From positions 372,001-436,000 of the forward strand of contig JAYRJE010000001.1 of NCBI GenBank assembly GCA_041906465.1: 64,000 bases of DNA. The letters run 5' to 3'. The notes under the pieces are model-generated. The model was not told the origin of the DNA. It was given only the letters and a program-made list of their open reading frames with translations, and ran no database searches. Every line of letters begins with the position of its first letter. Position 1 is the first letter of the stretch. Position numbers and translations under genes: made by a program. Below, in pieces: positions 17,574-26,147 of the stretch. This stretch comes from Didemnitutus sp041906465 (GTDB taxonomy: Bacteria; Verrucomicrobiota; Verrucomicrobiia; Opitutales; Opitutaceae).

Positions 17574-18001
17574 TCCTTCATCACGGCCCGGACAACGAGC
17601 AGCGGCGTGCTCGTCGCGTGACGCACCGCATCGATCGTGCTGCCGTGGATGATGTCGCCGAGCAAGCGGTGTCCGTGCGACGCGAGCGCGATCAGATCGC
17701 ACTGCTCGGCCGCCGCGACGCGCACGATTTGGGTCGGCGGACTGCCGAGCGCCAGTTGCGTGTTCACGCGCAGGCCCGCGGCCTGGAGCTCAGCCGCGCA
17801 GCGCGCGAGGTAGTCGCGGTCGGCCCGGATCTCGTCGGATTCGGCGAGTTTAAGCTGCTCGAAGTTACGGGCCGCCCACCCATCCGCCACGTGCAGCAAC
17901 AGCAACTCCGCGCCCAGTTGCCGGGCGAGTTGTGAGACATGCGGCAACAGCGTCGCGTCGGCGCGGCCATTCTCGAGGGCGACGAGGATCTTGCGATACA
18001 T
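17570..18001 (-). CDS. Universal stress protein (UspA family)
   Basis: The 143-aa single-domain Usp begins MYRKILVALENGRADATLLPHVSQLARQL. It ends with the ATP-binding signature LIALASHGHRLLGDIIHGSTIDAVRHATSTPLLVVR (G-2x-G-9x-G-(S/T)). The start at 18001 matches the family. It lies 8 nt after mntH and is the last gene of the seven-gene metal operon. Usp genes often sit beside ion transporters, so a regulatory link is possible. Confidence 0.92.
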   Translation of the reverse strand: MYRKILVALENGRADATLLPHVSQLARQLGAELLLLHVADGWAARNFEQLKLAESDEIRADRDYLARCAAELQAAGLRVNTQLALGSPPTQIVRVAAAEQCDLIALASHGHRLLGDIIHGSTIDAVRHATSTPLLVVRAVMKD

Positions 18002-18009
18002 GGCTCGAA

Positions 18010-19374
18010 TCAGGAACCGCTGCCGGTCAGGCCGGCGAGGTCGAGGAGCAGTTTCGCGTTCAGCACGATGATGACAAGCGTAGTCGTCCAGCCGAGCAGT
18101 TTGATCCACCACGGATTGACGAACTCGCCCATCTTCGCCTTCTCGCCCGTGAAACGCATCAGCGGCCAGCACGCGAAACCGAGTTGCATGCTCAGACACA
18201 CCTGACTGGCGACGAGCAGGTTGGTCGTCTCGCCTTCGCCCCAGATCCCGATGACCACCACCGCCGGCACGATGGCGATGGCGCGGGTGACCAGTCGACG
18301 GAGCCACGGACGCATCCGGAAGTTGAGAAAGCCCTCCATGACGATCTGCCCCGCCAGCGTGCCGGTGAGCGTGGAGTTCTGGCCGGAAGCAAGCAGCGCC
18401 ACCGCGAACAACACCCCCGCGAACGTCACGCCGAGCACGCCGTCGAGCAAGCGGTAGGCATCCTGGATCTCCGCCACGTCGTGGTGTCCGGACCCGTGGA
18501 ACGCGGCGGCGGACAACACGAGGATCGCGCCATTGATGAACAGCGCGAACATCAGTGCGACCGTGGAGTCGATCGTCGCGAACTTGATCGCCTCGCGCTT
18601 GCCGCCCGCGGTCTGCTCGTATTTGCGCGTCTGCACGATCGACGAGTGCAGGTAAAGGTTATGCGGCATCACCGTGGCGCCGAGAATGCCGATGGCCACG
18701 TAGAGCATGTCGCGATTTTTCAGAATCTCCGTGCTTGGCACGAAGCCCGCGAACACCGCGCCGACGTCCGGCTTGGCCAGCAACAGCTCGACGCCGAAGC
18801 ACGTGCCGATCGTGAGAATGAGCACGATGACCACTGCCTCGAGGTAGCGAAAACCGCGGTGCTGGAGCAGCAGCACCAGCATGACGTCCGCCGCCGTGAT
18901 GAGGCAGCCCCACACGAGCGGGATGCCGAAGAGCAGCTGCAGCGCGATCGCCGAACCGACGACCTCCGCGAGATCGCACGCGGCGATCGCCAGTTCGCAC
19001 AGCACCCATTGAAACCACACGACCGGACGCGGGTAATGATCGCGGCACGCCTGCGCCAAGTCGCGACCGGTGGCGATGCCGAGCTTCAGCGACAAGTGCT
19101 GCAGCACGATCGCCATGAAGTTCGAAATCAGGATGACACTGAGGAGCGTGTAACCGAACTTGGCCCCGCCCGCGAGGTCGGTGGCCCAGTTGCCCGGGTC
19201 CATGTAGCCCACCGCGACGAGAAAACCCGGTCCCGCAAACGCGAAGCACTTTCGCCAGAAAGGCGCATCGGCCGGCACCAGCACCGAGCGATGCGCCTCC
19301 GGCAAACTCGGCATCTGCGGCTCGCGTCGCCAGCCGCTTTCGGGCGCAGGTGCCGATGTGTCATCCGGCTTCAT
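18010..19374 (-). CDS. mntH: NRAMP family divalent metal transporter
   Basis: The 454-aa protein has a soluble N-terminus (~40 aa) and then the NRAMP core. The metal-binding DPGN of helix 1 is at 59-62 (GYMDPGNWATDLAGGAKFGY) and MPHN of helix 6 at ~236-239 (GATVMPHNLYLHSSIVQTR). Both sites are intact, so proton-coupled Mn2+/Fe2+ uptake is predicted. The start at 19374 overlaps the ytgD-like stop by 4 nt. Having an NRAMP importer translated from the same operon as a Ytg ABC importer suggests co-regulated metal supply. Confidence 0.94.
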   Translation of the reverse strand: MKPDDTSAPAPESGWRREPQMPSLPEAHRSVLVPADAPFWRKCFAFAGPGFLVAVGYMDPGNWATDLAGGAKFGYTLLSVILISNFMAIVLQHLSLKLGIATGRDLAQACRDHYPRPVVWFQWVLCELAIAACDLAEVVGSAIALQLLFGIPLVWGCLITAADVMLVLLLQHRGFRYLEAVVIVLILTIGTCFGVELLLAKPDVGAVFAGFVPSTEILKNRDMLYVAIGILGATVMPHNLYLHSSIVQTRKYEQTAGGKREAIKFATIDSTVALMFALFINGAILVLSAAAFHGSGHHDVAEIQDAYRLLDGVLGVTFAGVLFAVALLASGQNSTLTGTLAGQIVMEGFLNFRMRPWLRRLVTRAIAIVPAVVVIGIWGEGETTNLLVASQVCLSMQLGFACWPLMRFTGEKAKMGEFVNPWWIKLLGWTTTLVIIVLNAKLLLDLAGLTGSGS

Positions 19375-20354
19375 TGCGCAGCACTCCGCGCGCGGTCGCC
19401 GAACTCCCTTGCACCACTCGGCCGCCAGCGCCGCAGCAACTGGATCAGCAACCCCTCGCGCGGGCTGAACACCCATGCCGCGGCGAACAACGCCGCGCCC
19501 GCGACGACCATCGCCGCGCCGATCGAACAATCGAGCCAGACGCCCAAGTGCGTTCCGAGCACCGCACTCGCCGCCGCATGCACGACCGCGAGCCCGTGCA
19601 TGCGCGGCAGCCGTTGCGTGAGCAGCGACGCCGTCGCGCCCGGCAAAATCAGCATCGCGATCACGAGGATCGCACCGACCGACTCAAACGCGCTCACCAC
19701 GACGACGGACAGCGCCCCCATCAGCGCGAAGTGCGCGACGGTGGGGTTGAAGCCCAGACTGCGCGCCAACGCCGCGTCGAACGAGGTCACGAGCAGCTCC
19801 TTGTAGAACACCGTCACGAGCCCGACGACCGCGAGCAGCACACCGCCCATGCGCACGACCGGTGCCGGGCCGAGTGTCCATGTGCCGAGCGTCACCAGCG
19901 GCTCGAGCGGCACAAAGGCAATTTCACCATACAACACGCACTCGGCGTCGAGGTCCACCTGCCCCGCGTAGAGCGCGGTCAGCACCACGCCGAACGCGAA
20001 CAGCGTCGAAAACGCGATGCCGATCGCCGCGTCCTGCTTCACCCGCGAACGCGTATGAATCAGCTCGATCACGAGCGTGGCCACGAGGCCGGCAATCAGC
20101 GCACCGGTGAACATCGGCAATGTGCCGCGGCTCTGGCTGAACAGGAACGAGATCACGAGACCCGGCAGCACGCTGTGGCTGACCGCGTCGCCCATGAGCG
20201 CCAGCCGACGCAGCAGCAGGTAGTTGCCCACCAGCCCGCACGCCGCCGTCACGAGGAAACCCATCAACATGATCCAGCCGAACGTCGCGAACTCCGTCGT
20301 CCACGGTGCGACCACGATGCGCTGCCAATCGAAAGCGGGGATCAGCTCGCTCAT
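19371..20354 (-). CDS. ytgD: Metal ABC transporter permease (ABC-3 family, YtgD-like)
   Basis: The 327-aa inner-membrane protein has about eight hydrophobic segments and the ABC-3 hallmarks LLLRRLALMGDAVSHSVLPG and VESVGAILVIAMLILPGATA-like (here FESVGAILVIAMLILPGATA). It pairs with the fused permease to form the channel for Mn/Fe/Zn. It overlaps its neighbours on both sides by 4 nt. The ytg name is by analogy with the Chlamydia operon order ytgA-B-CR-D. The metal specificity is not proven. Confidence 0.92.
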   Translation of the reverse strand: MSELIPAFDWQRIVVAPWTTEFATFGWIMLMGFLVTAACGLVGNYLLLRRLALMGDAVSHSVLPGLVISFLFSQSRGTLPMFTGALIAGLVATLVIELIHTRSRVKQDAAIGIAFSTLFAFGVVLTALYAGQVDLDAECVLYGEIAFVPLEPLVTLGTWTLGPAPVVRMGGVLLAVVGLVTVFYKELLVTSFDAALARSLGFNPTVAHFALMGALSVVVVSAFESVGAILVIAMLILPGATASLLTQRLPRMHGLAVVHAAASAVLGTHLGVWLDCSIGAAMVVAGAALFAAAWVFSPREGLLIQLLRRWRPSGAREFGDRARSAAQ

Positions 20355-21802
20355 CGTGCGACCTCCCCTTCGCCCTCGTCGCCGTGAATCTCCGCCGCAC
20401 TCGGAATCGGCCGGCCGTGCGGGTCGCGCCGTGCGAAATTCAAGCGCCGCTCGAGTTCGCGCACGACCTCTTCGCCGAGCACGTGCTCGATCTTCTCGGC
20501 ATCATCGTGCACGTGATCGGAGGCGATGTTCGCCGAGTTTGTGAGATAGAGTTCCCACAAGCGGTGATTCCGCACGATCTCGGCCGCGCGCCGGCGTCCC
20601 GCCGGCGTGAGATAAACGTGGTCGGCCTCGACCGTCGCGAGTCCATGCGAAACCAGCGCCCGCGCGCGAGCCTCCGCTTCGACAACCGTCTCCCTTCGCC
20701 GCGCCGCGAGCGCGGCGAAGCTCACGCCCTGCGCCGCGGCAGGCCCCGCTTCGAGCACTTGGTAGATCGCCTTCAGCGTGTTTTCGCGTTGCGTCCGCGC
20801 GGCCCGATCGCGCTGCCGCCACCAGCGCGCGACGATGCCGTGGCGCGGCGCGAACAAGAAGGCGGCCCCGAAAATCGCACTCGCGGCGAGCACGATGAAA
20901 GGCCCCGTCGGCAGGTTCGCACCGAGGAAGGACACAAACGCGCCGACGATCCCCGCCGCCGCCCCGAAAATCGCGGCCAACGCCAGCAAGCGGTGCAGCC
21001 GATCCGTCAGCAAATACGCCGCCGCCGCCGGCGTGATGAGCATCGCCGAAACCAGCACCGCGCCCACCGCCTGCAGCGCGATCACCACCGTGAACGACAG
21101 CAGCAGCAACAATCCGCGGTCAATCCACGCTGCCGGAATGCCGCCCACGCGCGCGAATCCCCGATCGAAGCTCACCGCGAGCAGCTCCTTGTAGAACACC
21201 GCGATCAGACCCAGCGCGAGCACCGTGACCACGCCCATCAACGCCACATCGTCGCCGCCGATCGCCGCGGCCTGCCCGAAGAGAAACTTGTCCACGCCGG
21301 TCTTGTTGCCCGTCGGCAGGCGCTGGAGCATCGTGACGAGGCAGGCACCCGCCGCGAAAAAGGACGCCAGCACCAGCCCGAGCGCGGCGTCCTCCTTGAG
21401 CCGAGTCGTCGCCGTGATCGCGCGCACCGTCAGCGTGCCGAGCAATCCCGCGATGGTCGCGCCGATAAAGATCGCGACCGGATCCTTGCTCATGTTCCAC
21501 AAAAACCCGAGCGCGACGCCCGGCAGCACCGCGTGCGACAGCGCATCGCCCACGAGCGCCATGCGCCGAACGACGACAAAGCCACCCAGCACGCCGCACG
21601 AGACGCCCATCAGCACGGCGCCAGCCAGCGCGTAGCGCACCGACGGATCGCGCAACGTGAGGAATCGCCACGCCTGCTCGGTCCAACTCACCTCGACAAG
21701 ATCGCGCACGCCGGCGGCGTGCGCGGCCGGCAGCCACACGGCCGCGAAGCCGACCGCGAGCGCGATGCAGCGCGCGTTCACGAACCGGCTCGGCGAGTTC
21801 AT
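20351..21802 (-). CDS. ytgCR: Metal ABC permease fused to a DtxR/MntR-type repressor domain (YtgCR-like)
   Basis: The 483-aa protein has an ABC-3 permease at ~40-330 (VVVRRMALVGDALSHAVLPG; LQAVGAVLVSAMLITPAAAAYLL). Directly after a basic linker (WWRQRDRAARTQRE) comes a DtxR-family module at ~338-465. This module has the opening ENTLKAIYQVLE, a winged-helix region ending GLATVEADHVYLTPAGRR, and the metal/dimer region RNHRLWELYL...DHVHDDAEKIEHVLGEEVVRELE...RRDPHGRPIP. Candidate metal ligands are His413, Glu417, His432, Glu436, Glu439 and His440. Chlamydia YtgCR has this same fusion and is cleaved to release the YtgR repressor. The recognition-helix region (AALAARRRETVVEAEARARAL) looks diverged. 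The start at 21802 overlaps the ATPase gene by 4 nt. Confidence 0.93.
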   Translation of the reverse strand: MNSPSRFVNARCIALAVGFAAVWLPAAHAAGVRDLVEVSWTEQAWRFLTLRDPSVRYALAGAVLMGVSCGVLGGFVVVRRMALVGDALSHAVLPGVALGFLWNMSKDPVAIFIGATIAGLLGTLTVRAITATTRLKEDAALGLVLASFFAAGACLVTMLQRLPTGNKTGVDKFLFGQAAAIGGDDVALMGVVTVLALGLIAVFYKELLAVSFDRGFARVGGIPAAWIDRGLLLLLSFTVVIALQAVGAVLVSAMLITPAAAAYLLTDRLHRLLALAAIFGAAAGIVGAFVSFLGANLPTGPFIVLAASAIFGAAFLFAPRHGIVARWWRQRDRAARTQRENTLKAIYQVLEAGPAAAQGVSFAALAARRRETVVEAEARARALVSHGLATVEADHVYLTPAGRRRAAEIVRNHRLWELYLTNSANIASDHVHDDAEKIEHVLGEEVVRELERRLNFARRDPHGRPIPSAAEIHGDEGEGEVAR

Positions 21803-22587
21803 GGCGCCCGACCGTCCTTGCGATCCGTCGCCGCGAGCGTTTCCGCCACGTCCGCGAGGATCGTCAGCCGCCCGCCGTAGGTGCGGTGCAGCAATTCCGG
21901 GGTGAGCACGTCGGCGGCGGGGCCAAACGCGACGACGTTCATGTTCAACAACAGCACGGTGTCGAAGTAGCTGCGCGCCGTCGGCAGGTCGTGGTGCACG
22001 ACGAGCAGCGTCCGCCCTTGGTCGCGCAGCTCGCGCAGCACGGTGATGATCGCCGCCTCGGTCGCCGCGTCGACGCCGGCAAACGGCTCGTCCATGAAAT
22101 AGAGGTCGGCTTCCTGCGCGAGCGCGCGGGCGAGGAACACGCGCTGTTGCTGCCCACCGGAGAGATTTGAAATCTGCCGCGTCGCAAACGGCAGCATGCC
22201 GACCTTGTCGAGGCACGCGCGGGCGACGTCGCGATCGGTCGCGCTCGGTCGCCGCAACAGCCCGAGCCGTCCGTAGCGCCCCATGAGGACGACATCCATC
22301 ACGTTGACCGGAAAATCCCAGTCGACCGACTCGCGTTGCGGCACATAGCCGACGCGCGTCGCCGCCTCGGCGAGGGGCTGGCCGAAGATTTTCACCCAAC
22401 CACTGCTCAGGGGCAGCAGCCCCATGCAGGCCTTGATCAGCGTGGATTTGCCCGCGCCGTTCGGGCCGACAATGCCGACCAGCTGCCCGCGCGGCACGAC
22501 GAGATCGACACCCCACAGCACCGGCTTTTTGTGGTAGGCGACGGTGAGGTCATGGATTTCGAGCGGAGCGGACGCGTGATCGTTCAT
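21799..22587 (-). CDS. ytgB: Metal ABC transporter ATP-binding protein (YtgB-like)
   Basis: The 262-aa ATPase has Walker A GPNGAGKST, the Q-loop region VGYVPQRESVDWDFPVNVMDVVLMGRYG (typical of Mn/Zn ABC ATPases), signature LSGGQQQR, Walker B LYFMDEPFAGVD and H-loop VVHHDL. It powers the two adjacent permeases. The gene abuts the outer-membrane gene with no spacing (stop codon ends at 22590, start codon begins at 22587), implying coupled translation. Confidence 0.94.
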   Translation of the reverse strand: MNDHASAPLEIHDLTVAYHKKPVLWGVDLVVPRGQLVGIVGPNGAGKSTLIKACMGLLPLSSGWVKIFGQPLAEAATRVGYVPQRESVDWDFPVNVMDVVLMGRYGRLGLLRRPSATDRDVARACLDKVGMLPFATRQISNLSGGQQQRVFLARALAQEADLYFMDEPFAGVDAATEAAIITVLRELRDQGRTLLVVHHDLPTARSYFDTVLLLNMNVVAFGPAADVLTPELLHRTYGGRLTILADVAETLAATDRKDGRAP

Positions 22588-23364
22588 TCAAAAACTCAGA
22601 TTGCAGCGCACGACCGGATTCCAGTCGGTGGCCGCACGCGAAATGCCGCGATAAACGGCGAAGTCCCAGGCGAGTGCTTCGGATACGGTGAAATAGAGCC
22701 CCGCGCCGATCGTCCCGATCGTGCCACCGCCGCCCGTGGAGCGATTGAGAATGGCTTCGCCATACAGCGAAATTCGGCGCGTGAGGTCGCGCGTCAGGAC
22801 CGCCGTGCCGGACCAGCTGGTGTCGTAGCCGTCGTCGTTCGCGTTGCGCAGAAGATCGACCCCGACCTGCGTGTTGAACAGGAACGCGCCTGGCAGCTTC
22901 GTTTCGAACGGCACGATCACGCCACCTTCGACAGAGCGATTGCCGACGCTCGCGCCCTTGTTCGGAATTTTGGCGTAAGGAATCACTGCCGCTGCGGAGG
23001 TCTCGCTCTCATGAAACCGCCATTTGGTCCGCAGATAAAAATGCCCCACGCCGGAGTGACGGTCGGAAAACCCCGCGGCCGACTCATATTTCTCCGAGAC
23101 GAACAAATCCACGCCGGCTTGAAGATCGAGGCGCTCCGTCAACCCGGTGGTCACAAGCACGGAACCGACCGCGACGGCGGAATACTTTTCCCCTTCCTCA
23201 CGATCCAACGCGAAGGAGACGACGTCGGCCTCGAGCAAAAAGCGTCCGGGCGCGACCGTGGCCGGGACCTCGGTGAGTTGCGCAGCCGCGGGGGAAAGGC
23301 CGAGCACGAGCCATACGCTGGCCAGCAGCGGACGGCGAAGGGAATGGGGCAACATCGAGTTCAT
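22588..23364 (-). CDS. Putative outer-membrane beta-barrel protein in the metal operon
   Basis: The 258-aa product has a signal peptide (MNSMLPHSLRRPLLASVWLVLGLSPAAAQ). Alternating beta-strand segments follow throughout (RFLLEADVVSFALDRE, RLDLQAGVDLFVSEKY, GHFYLRTKWRFHESE, GVIVPFETKLP), and it ends in an aromatic residue (CNLSF), as outer-membrane barrels do. It resembles the PF13557 (phenol MetA-like) barrel group, a tentative match. It lies between the binding-protein and ATPase genes, so a role in passing metal across the outer membrane is plausible, comparable in idea to the Mn channel MnoP. Confidence 0.75.
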   Translation of the reverse strand: MNSMLPHSLRRPLLASVWLVLGLSPAAAQLTEVPATVAPGRFLLEADVVSFALDREEGEKYSAVAVGSVLVTTGLTERLDLQAGVDLFVSEKYESAAGFSDRHSGVGHFYLRTKWRFHESETSAAAVIPYAKIPNKGASVGNRSVEGGVIVPFETKLPGAFLFNTQVGVDLLRNANDDGYDTSWSGTAVLTRDLTRRISLYGEAILNRSTGGGGTIGTIGAGLYFTVSEALAWDFAVYRGISRAATDWNPVVRCNLSF

Positions 23365-23398
23365 CTGGGGGCAGGCGGAGTGTGCGCTCGACGACGCG

Positions 23399-24307
23399 TC
23401 AACGCAACGCCTCCACGATGGTCGTGAGGTTGTGCTTGATCATGCCCTCGTAGGTGCCGAGGTCGTAGCCGTTCTCAATCTGGCCCGGCGTGCCCATCGC
23501 ATCCGAGAAAAGTTCGCCGCCCACGCGTGCGCCCGAATCGCGAGCCACGCGCTCAATCGTCGCGTGCGGCACGCTGGTTTCGACGAAGATCGCCTTCACA
23601 CGGCGCGCCTTGATGAAGTCCGTCAGTCGCGCCACATCGGCGAGGCCCGCTTCCGTCGCGGTCGAAATGCCCTGCAGCCCCACGACCGTGAAGCCGTAGG
23701 CGCGGCCGAAGTAGTTGTAGGCGTCGTGGCTGGTCACGAGGACGCGTTTCTCGACGGGTAGTTCGGCCGCCGTCGCGAGCGCCCACTCGTGCAGCTTGCG
23801 CAGACTTTCCTGCACGGCGGCGCCTTGGCGCTCATAGTAGTCGCGCCCCGTCGGGTCAGCAGCTGTGAGACCTGCGACGACAGTCGGCACGCAGTCGTGC
23901 CACAGCATCACATCGAACCACACGTGCGGATCGTGGTGCCCTGAAAACTCCGGCGGCGCCAGCAAGCGCTCGTCGCTCAGCTTCTCGGTGAGCGCGAAGA
24001 CCGCCTTCCTTCCCCGTGCGAGACGCGTGAACAGGTCGGTCATCTTTCCCTCCAGCAGCAGGCCGTTGTAGAAGATTGCATCCGCCTTCTGCAGTTTCAG
24101 CACGTCCGCCGCCGTCGGTTTGAACAAGTGCGGATCCACGCCCGGCCCCATCAACCCCTCGACGGCCGCCCGCTCCCCCGCCACTTGACGCACGAGGTCG
24201 GTGACCATGGAAGTCGTCGTCACCACTCGCAGGCGCGGGACCGCCGAGACCGCATGGGGAAAGGCGGCGACAGCAGCCAGCGTGAGGAGCGCAAGACGGT
24301 GAAACAT
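23399..24307 (-). CDS. ytgA: Metal ABC transporter substrate-binding protein (cluster A-I, YtgA/TroA-like)
   Basis: The 302-aa product has a signal peptide (MFHRLALLTLAAVAAFPHAVSA) without a lipobox. The expected metal ligands are visible: His60 (GVDPHLFKP), His128 (HHDPHVWFD), His194 (TSHDAYNYF) and Asp269 (LFSDAMG), a 3 His + Asp set as in TroA. No His-rich loop like that of ZnuA is present, which slightly favours Mn/Fe over Zn. It is the first gene of the seven-gene operon, preceded by an AT-rich promoter with a TTAG-N6-CTAA dyad. Confidence 0.93.
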   Translation of the reverse strand: MFHRLALLTLAAVAAFPHAVSAVPRLRVVTTTSMVTDLVRQVAGERAAVEGLMGPGVDPHLFKPTAADVLKLQKADAIFYNGLLLEGKMTDLFTRLARGRKAVFALTEKLSDERLLAPPEFSGHHDPHVWFDVMLWHDCVPTVVAGLTAADPTGRDYYERQGAAVQESLRKLHEWALATAAELPVEKRVLVTSHDAYNYFGRAYGFTVVGLQGISTATEAGLADVARLTDFIKARRVKAIFVETSVPHATIERVARDSGARVGGELFSDAMGTPGQIENGYDLGTYEGMIKHNLTTIVEALR

Positions 24308-24342
24308 GCGCGCAACGGATGTCCAAGCTTACTCTGTTTTCA

Positions 24343-24371
24343 ATAATAAACTTAGTCTTTCCTAATTTCCT
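24343..24371 (-). promoter_or_regulatory. Candidate metal-responsive promoter/operator of the ytg operon
   Basis: In an unusually AT-rich patch, the minus strand carries TTAGGAAAGACTAA (24352-24365), a TTAG-N6-CTAA dyad with partly matching flanks (AA.TTAG/CTAA.TT). This is the spacing found within the DtxR/IdeR consensus. TATTAT at 24343-24348 is a good -10. With a 17-nt spacer the -35 falls at 24366-24371 (AGGAAA, weak), so the dyad fills the spacer. The ytgA start is 35 nt downstream of the -10. The divergent iron-type permease gene (24437) could share the site. Confidence 0.45.
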
Positions 24372-24436
24372 CCTATCCGGTGCACCGCGGCTTTTCCGCC
24401 TTGTGTCCGGTCCCGCGACGCGGCGACATCGACCGC

Positions 24437-26131
24437 ATGTCGAAAGGCTTCGCGCGGTTCGTTTTCTGCAGCACGCTGGTGTTCTTCGCCGCGTTCTTTG
24501 CGTGGCCGATTTTCCAGATTCTGAAAGGCGGATTCATCGACGCCGACGGCAAGCTCACGTTCGCCTACCTCGGCGCGCTGCTGAGCGATCCCATTTATCT
24601 GGGCGCTCTGGGCAATTCCTTCCTGCTCGCCCTCACAACCACGACCTTCGCGCTGCTGATCGCGCTCCCGTTGGCAGTCGTGTCGGACCGCTATCTGTTT
24701 CCGCTCAAAAACCTCCTCGGTTCACTGGTGCTCGTGCCGATGATTCTCCCGCCGTTCGTGGGCGCGATCGGCATCAAGCAGATCCTCGGGCAATATGGCG
24801 CGTTGAACAGCTTCATCATCTCGCTCGGCCTGCGCCCCGAGGGATGGACGTTCGACTGGCTGGGCGCGAACCAGTTTCTGGGCATCGCGATCGTCAACGC
24901 CTTCTCGCTCTACCCGATCATTTACCTCAACGCCGTCGCTTCGCTCGCCAACATCGATCCCGCGATGGAGGAGGCCGCCGTCAACCTGGGCTGCACCGGC
25001 TTCCGCCGCTTCTTCAAGATCACGCTCCCGCTCATCAAACCCGGGCTCTTCGCCGGCGGCACGATCGTCTTCATCTGGGCGTTCACCGACCTCGGCGTCG
25101 CCCTGATTTTCGATTACGCCCGCGTCACTTCGGTGCAGATTTTCTATGGTTTGAAGGACATCGGCGGAAACCCCTTCCCCTATGCACTCGTCGCCGTGAT
25201 GCTCGCGAGTTCCCTGCTGTTCTACGCCATCGGCAAAGGGCTCTTCGGCCGCCAGTCCTATGCCATGATGGCCAAGGCCACGCATTCCGGCGGCCCCCAA
25301 AAACTCACCGGCGGCCGCGCGTGGGCCGCGACGGCGCTCTTCACCGGCATCACCTTTGTCGCGATCCTCCCGCATCTCGGCGTCGTCGCCGTCGCGTTCT
25401 CGAGCGATTGGTATGCGACCGTGCTGCCGCACAATCTCACCGCGGAAAACTTCAAGCTCGCGCTCGGTCACGACCTCACCGTCCCCGCCATCGCCAACAG
25501 CCTCAAATACGCGAGCATCTCCACGATCATCGATCTCGTGCTCGGCATCGCGCTGGCCTACGTGGTCGTTCGCTCGAAAATCGCCGGCCGCCAGATCCTC
25601 GACTTCCTCGCCATGCTTCCGCTCGCGGTGCCCGGTCTCGTGCTGGCCTTCGGTTATCTCGCGATGAGCCAGGAAGGGAAATTCTTTTCGTTCCTCAATC
25701 CGATAGCCGATCCGACGTTCTTGCTCATCATCGCCTACTCGATCCGCCGCCTCCCCTACGTCGTGCGTTCAGCTGCGGCCGGCTTCCAGCAAACCAGCGA
25801 GACCCTCGAGGAAGCCGCGCAAAACCTCGGCTGCCCGCCGCTGAAGGCCACGCTCAAGATCACCGTCCCGCTCATCCTCGCCAACCTGATCGCCGGCGGC
25901 CTGCTCGCCTTCTCGTTCGCCATGCTCGAGGTGTCCGACTCGCTCATCCTCGCGCAAAAACAGGTCTATTACCCGATCACGAAAGCCATCTACGAACTCT
26001 TCCAGCTCCTCGGCGACGGCAAGTTCATCGCCTCCGCCCTCGGCGTCTGGGCGATGGCGTTCCTCGGCATCACCATCGCCGGCATGACCGTTCTCCTCGG
26101 CAAGAAACTCGGCGCCATCTTCCGCGTCTGA
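24437..26131 (+). CDS. Iron(III)-type ABC transporter permease, two fused permease halves
   Basis: The 564-aa inner-membrane protein contains two binding-protein-dependent permease modules, as in FbpB/HitB. Each half has an EAA loop: EEAAVNLGCTGFRRFFKITLPLIKPG (~180-205) and EEAAQNLGCPPLKATLKITVPLILAN (~455-480). About twelve hydrophobic segments are visible. The ATG at 24437 puts a hydrophobic helix directly after MSKGFARF; the longer frame to 24380 adds a hydrophilic leader. No binding protein or ATPase is adjacent; matching partners lie at 36149-38861. A DMT exporter gene follows after 16 nt. Confidence 0.92.
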   Translation: MSKGFARFVFCSTLVFFAAFFAWPIFQILKGGFIDADGKLTFAYLGALLSDPIYLGALGNSFLLALTTTTFALLIALPLAVVSDRYLFPLKNLLGSLVLVPMILPPFVGAIGIKQILGQYGALNSFIISLGLRPEGWTFDWLGANQFLGIAIVNAFSLYPIIYLNAVASLANIDPAMEEAAVNLGCTGFRRFFKITLPLIKPGLFAGGTIVFIWAFTDLGVALIFDYARVTSVQIFYGLKDIGGNPFPYALVAVMLASSLLFYAIGKGLFGRQSYAMMAKATHSGGPQKLTGGRAWAATALFTGITFVAILPHLGVVAVAFSSDWYATVLPHNLTAENFKLALGHDLTVPAIANSLKYASISTIIDLVLGIALAYVVVRSKIAGRQILDFLAMLPLAVPGLVLAFGYLAMSQEGKFFSFLNPIADPTFLLIIAYSIRRLPYVVRSAAAGFQQTSETLEEAAQNLGCPPLKATLKITVPLILANLIAGGLLAFSFAMLEVSDSLILAQKQVYYPITKAIYELFQLLGDGKFIASALGVWAMAFLGITIAGMTVLLGKKLGAIFRV

Positions 26132-26147
26132 GCGTCGCCGCGCGCCG

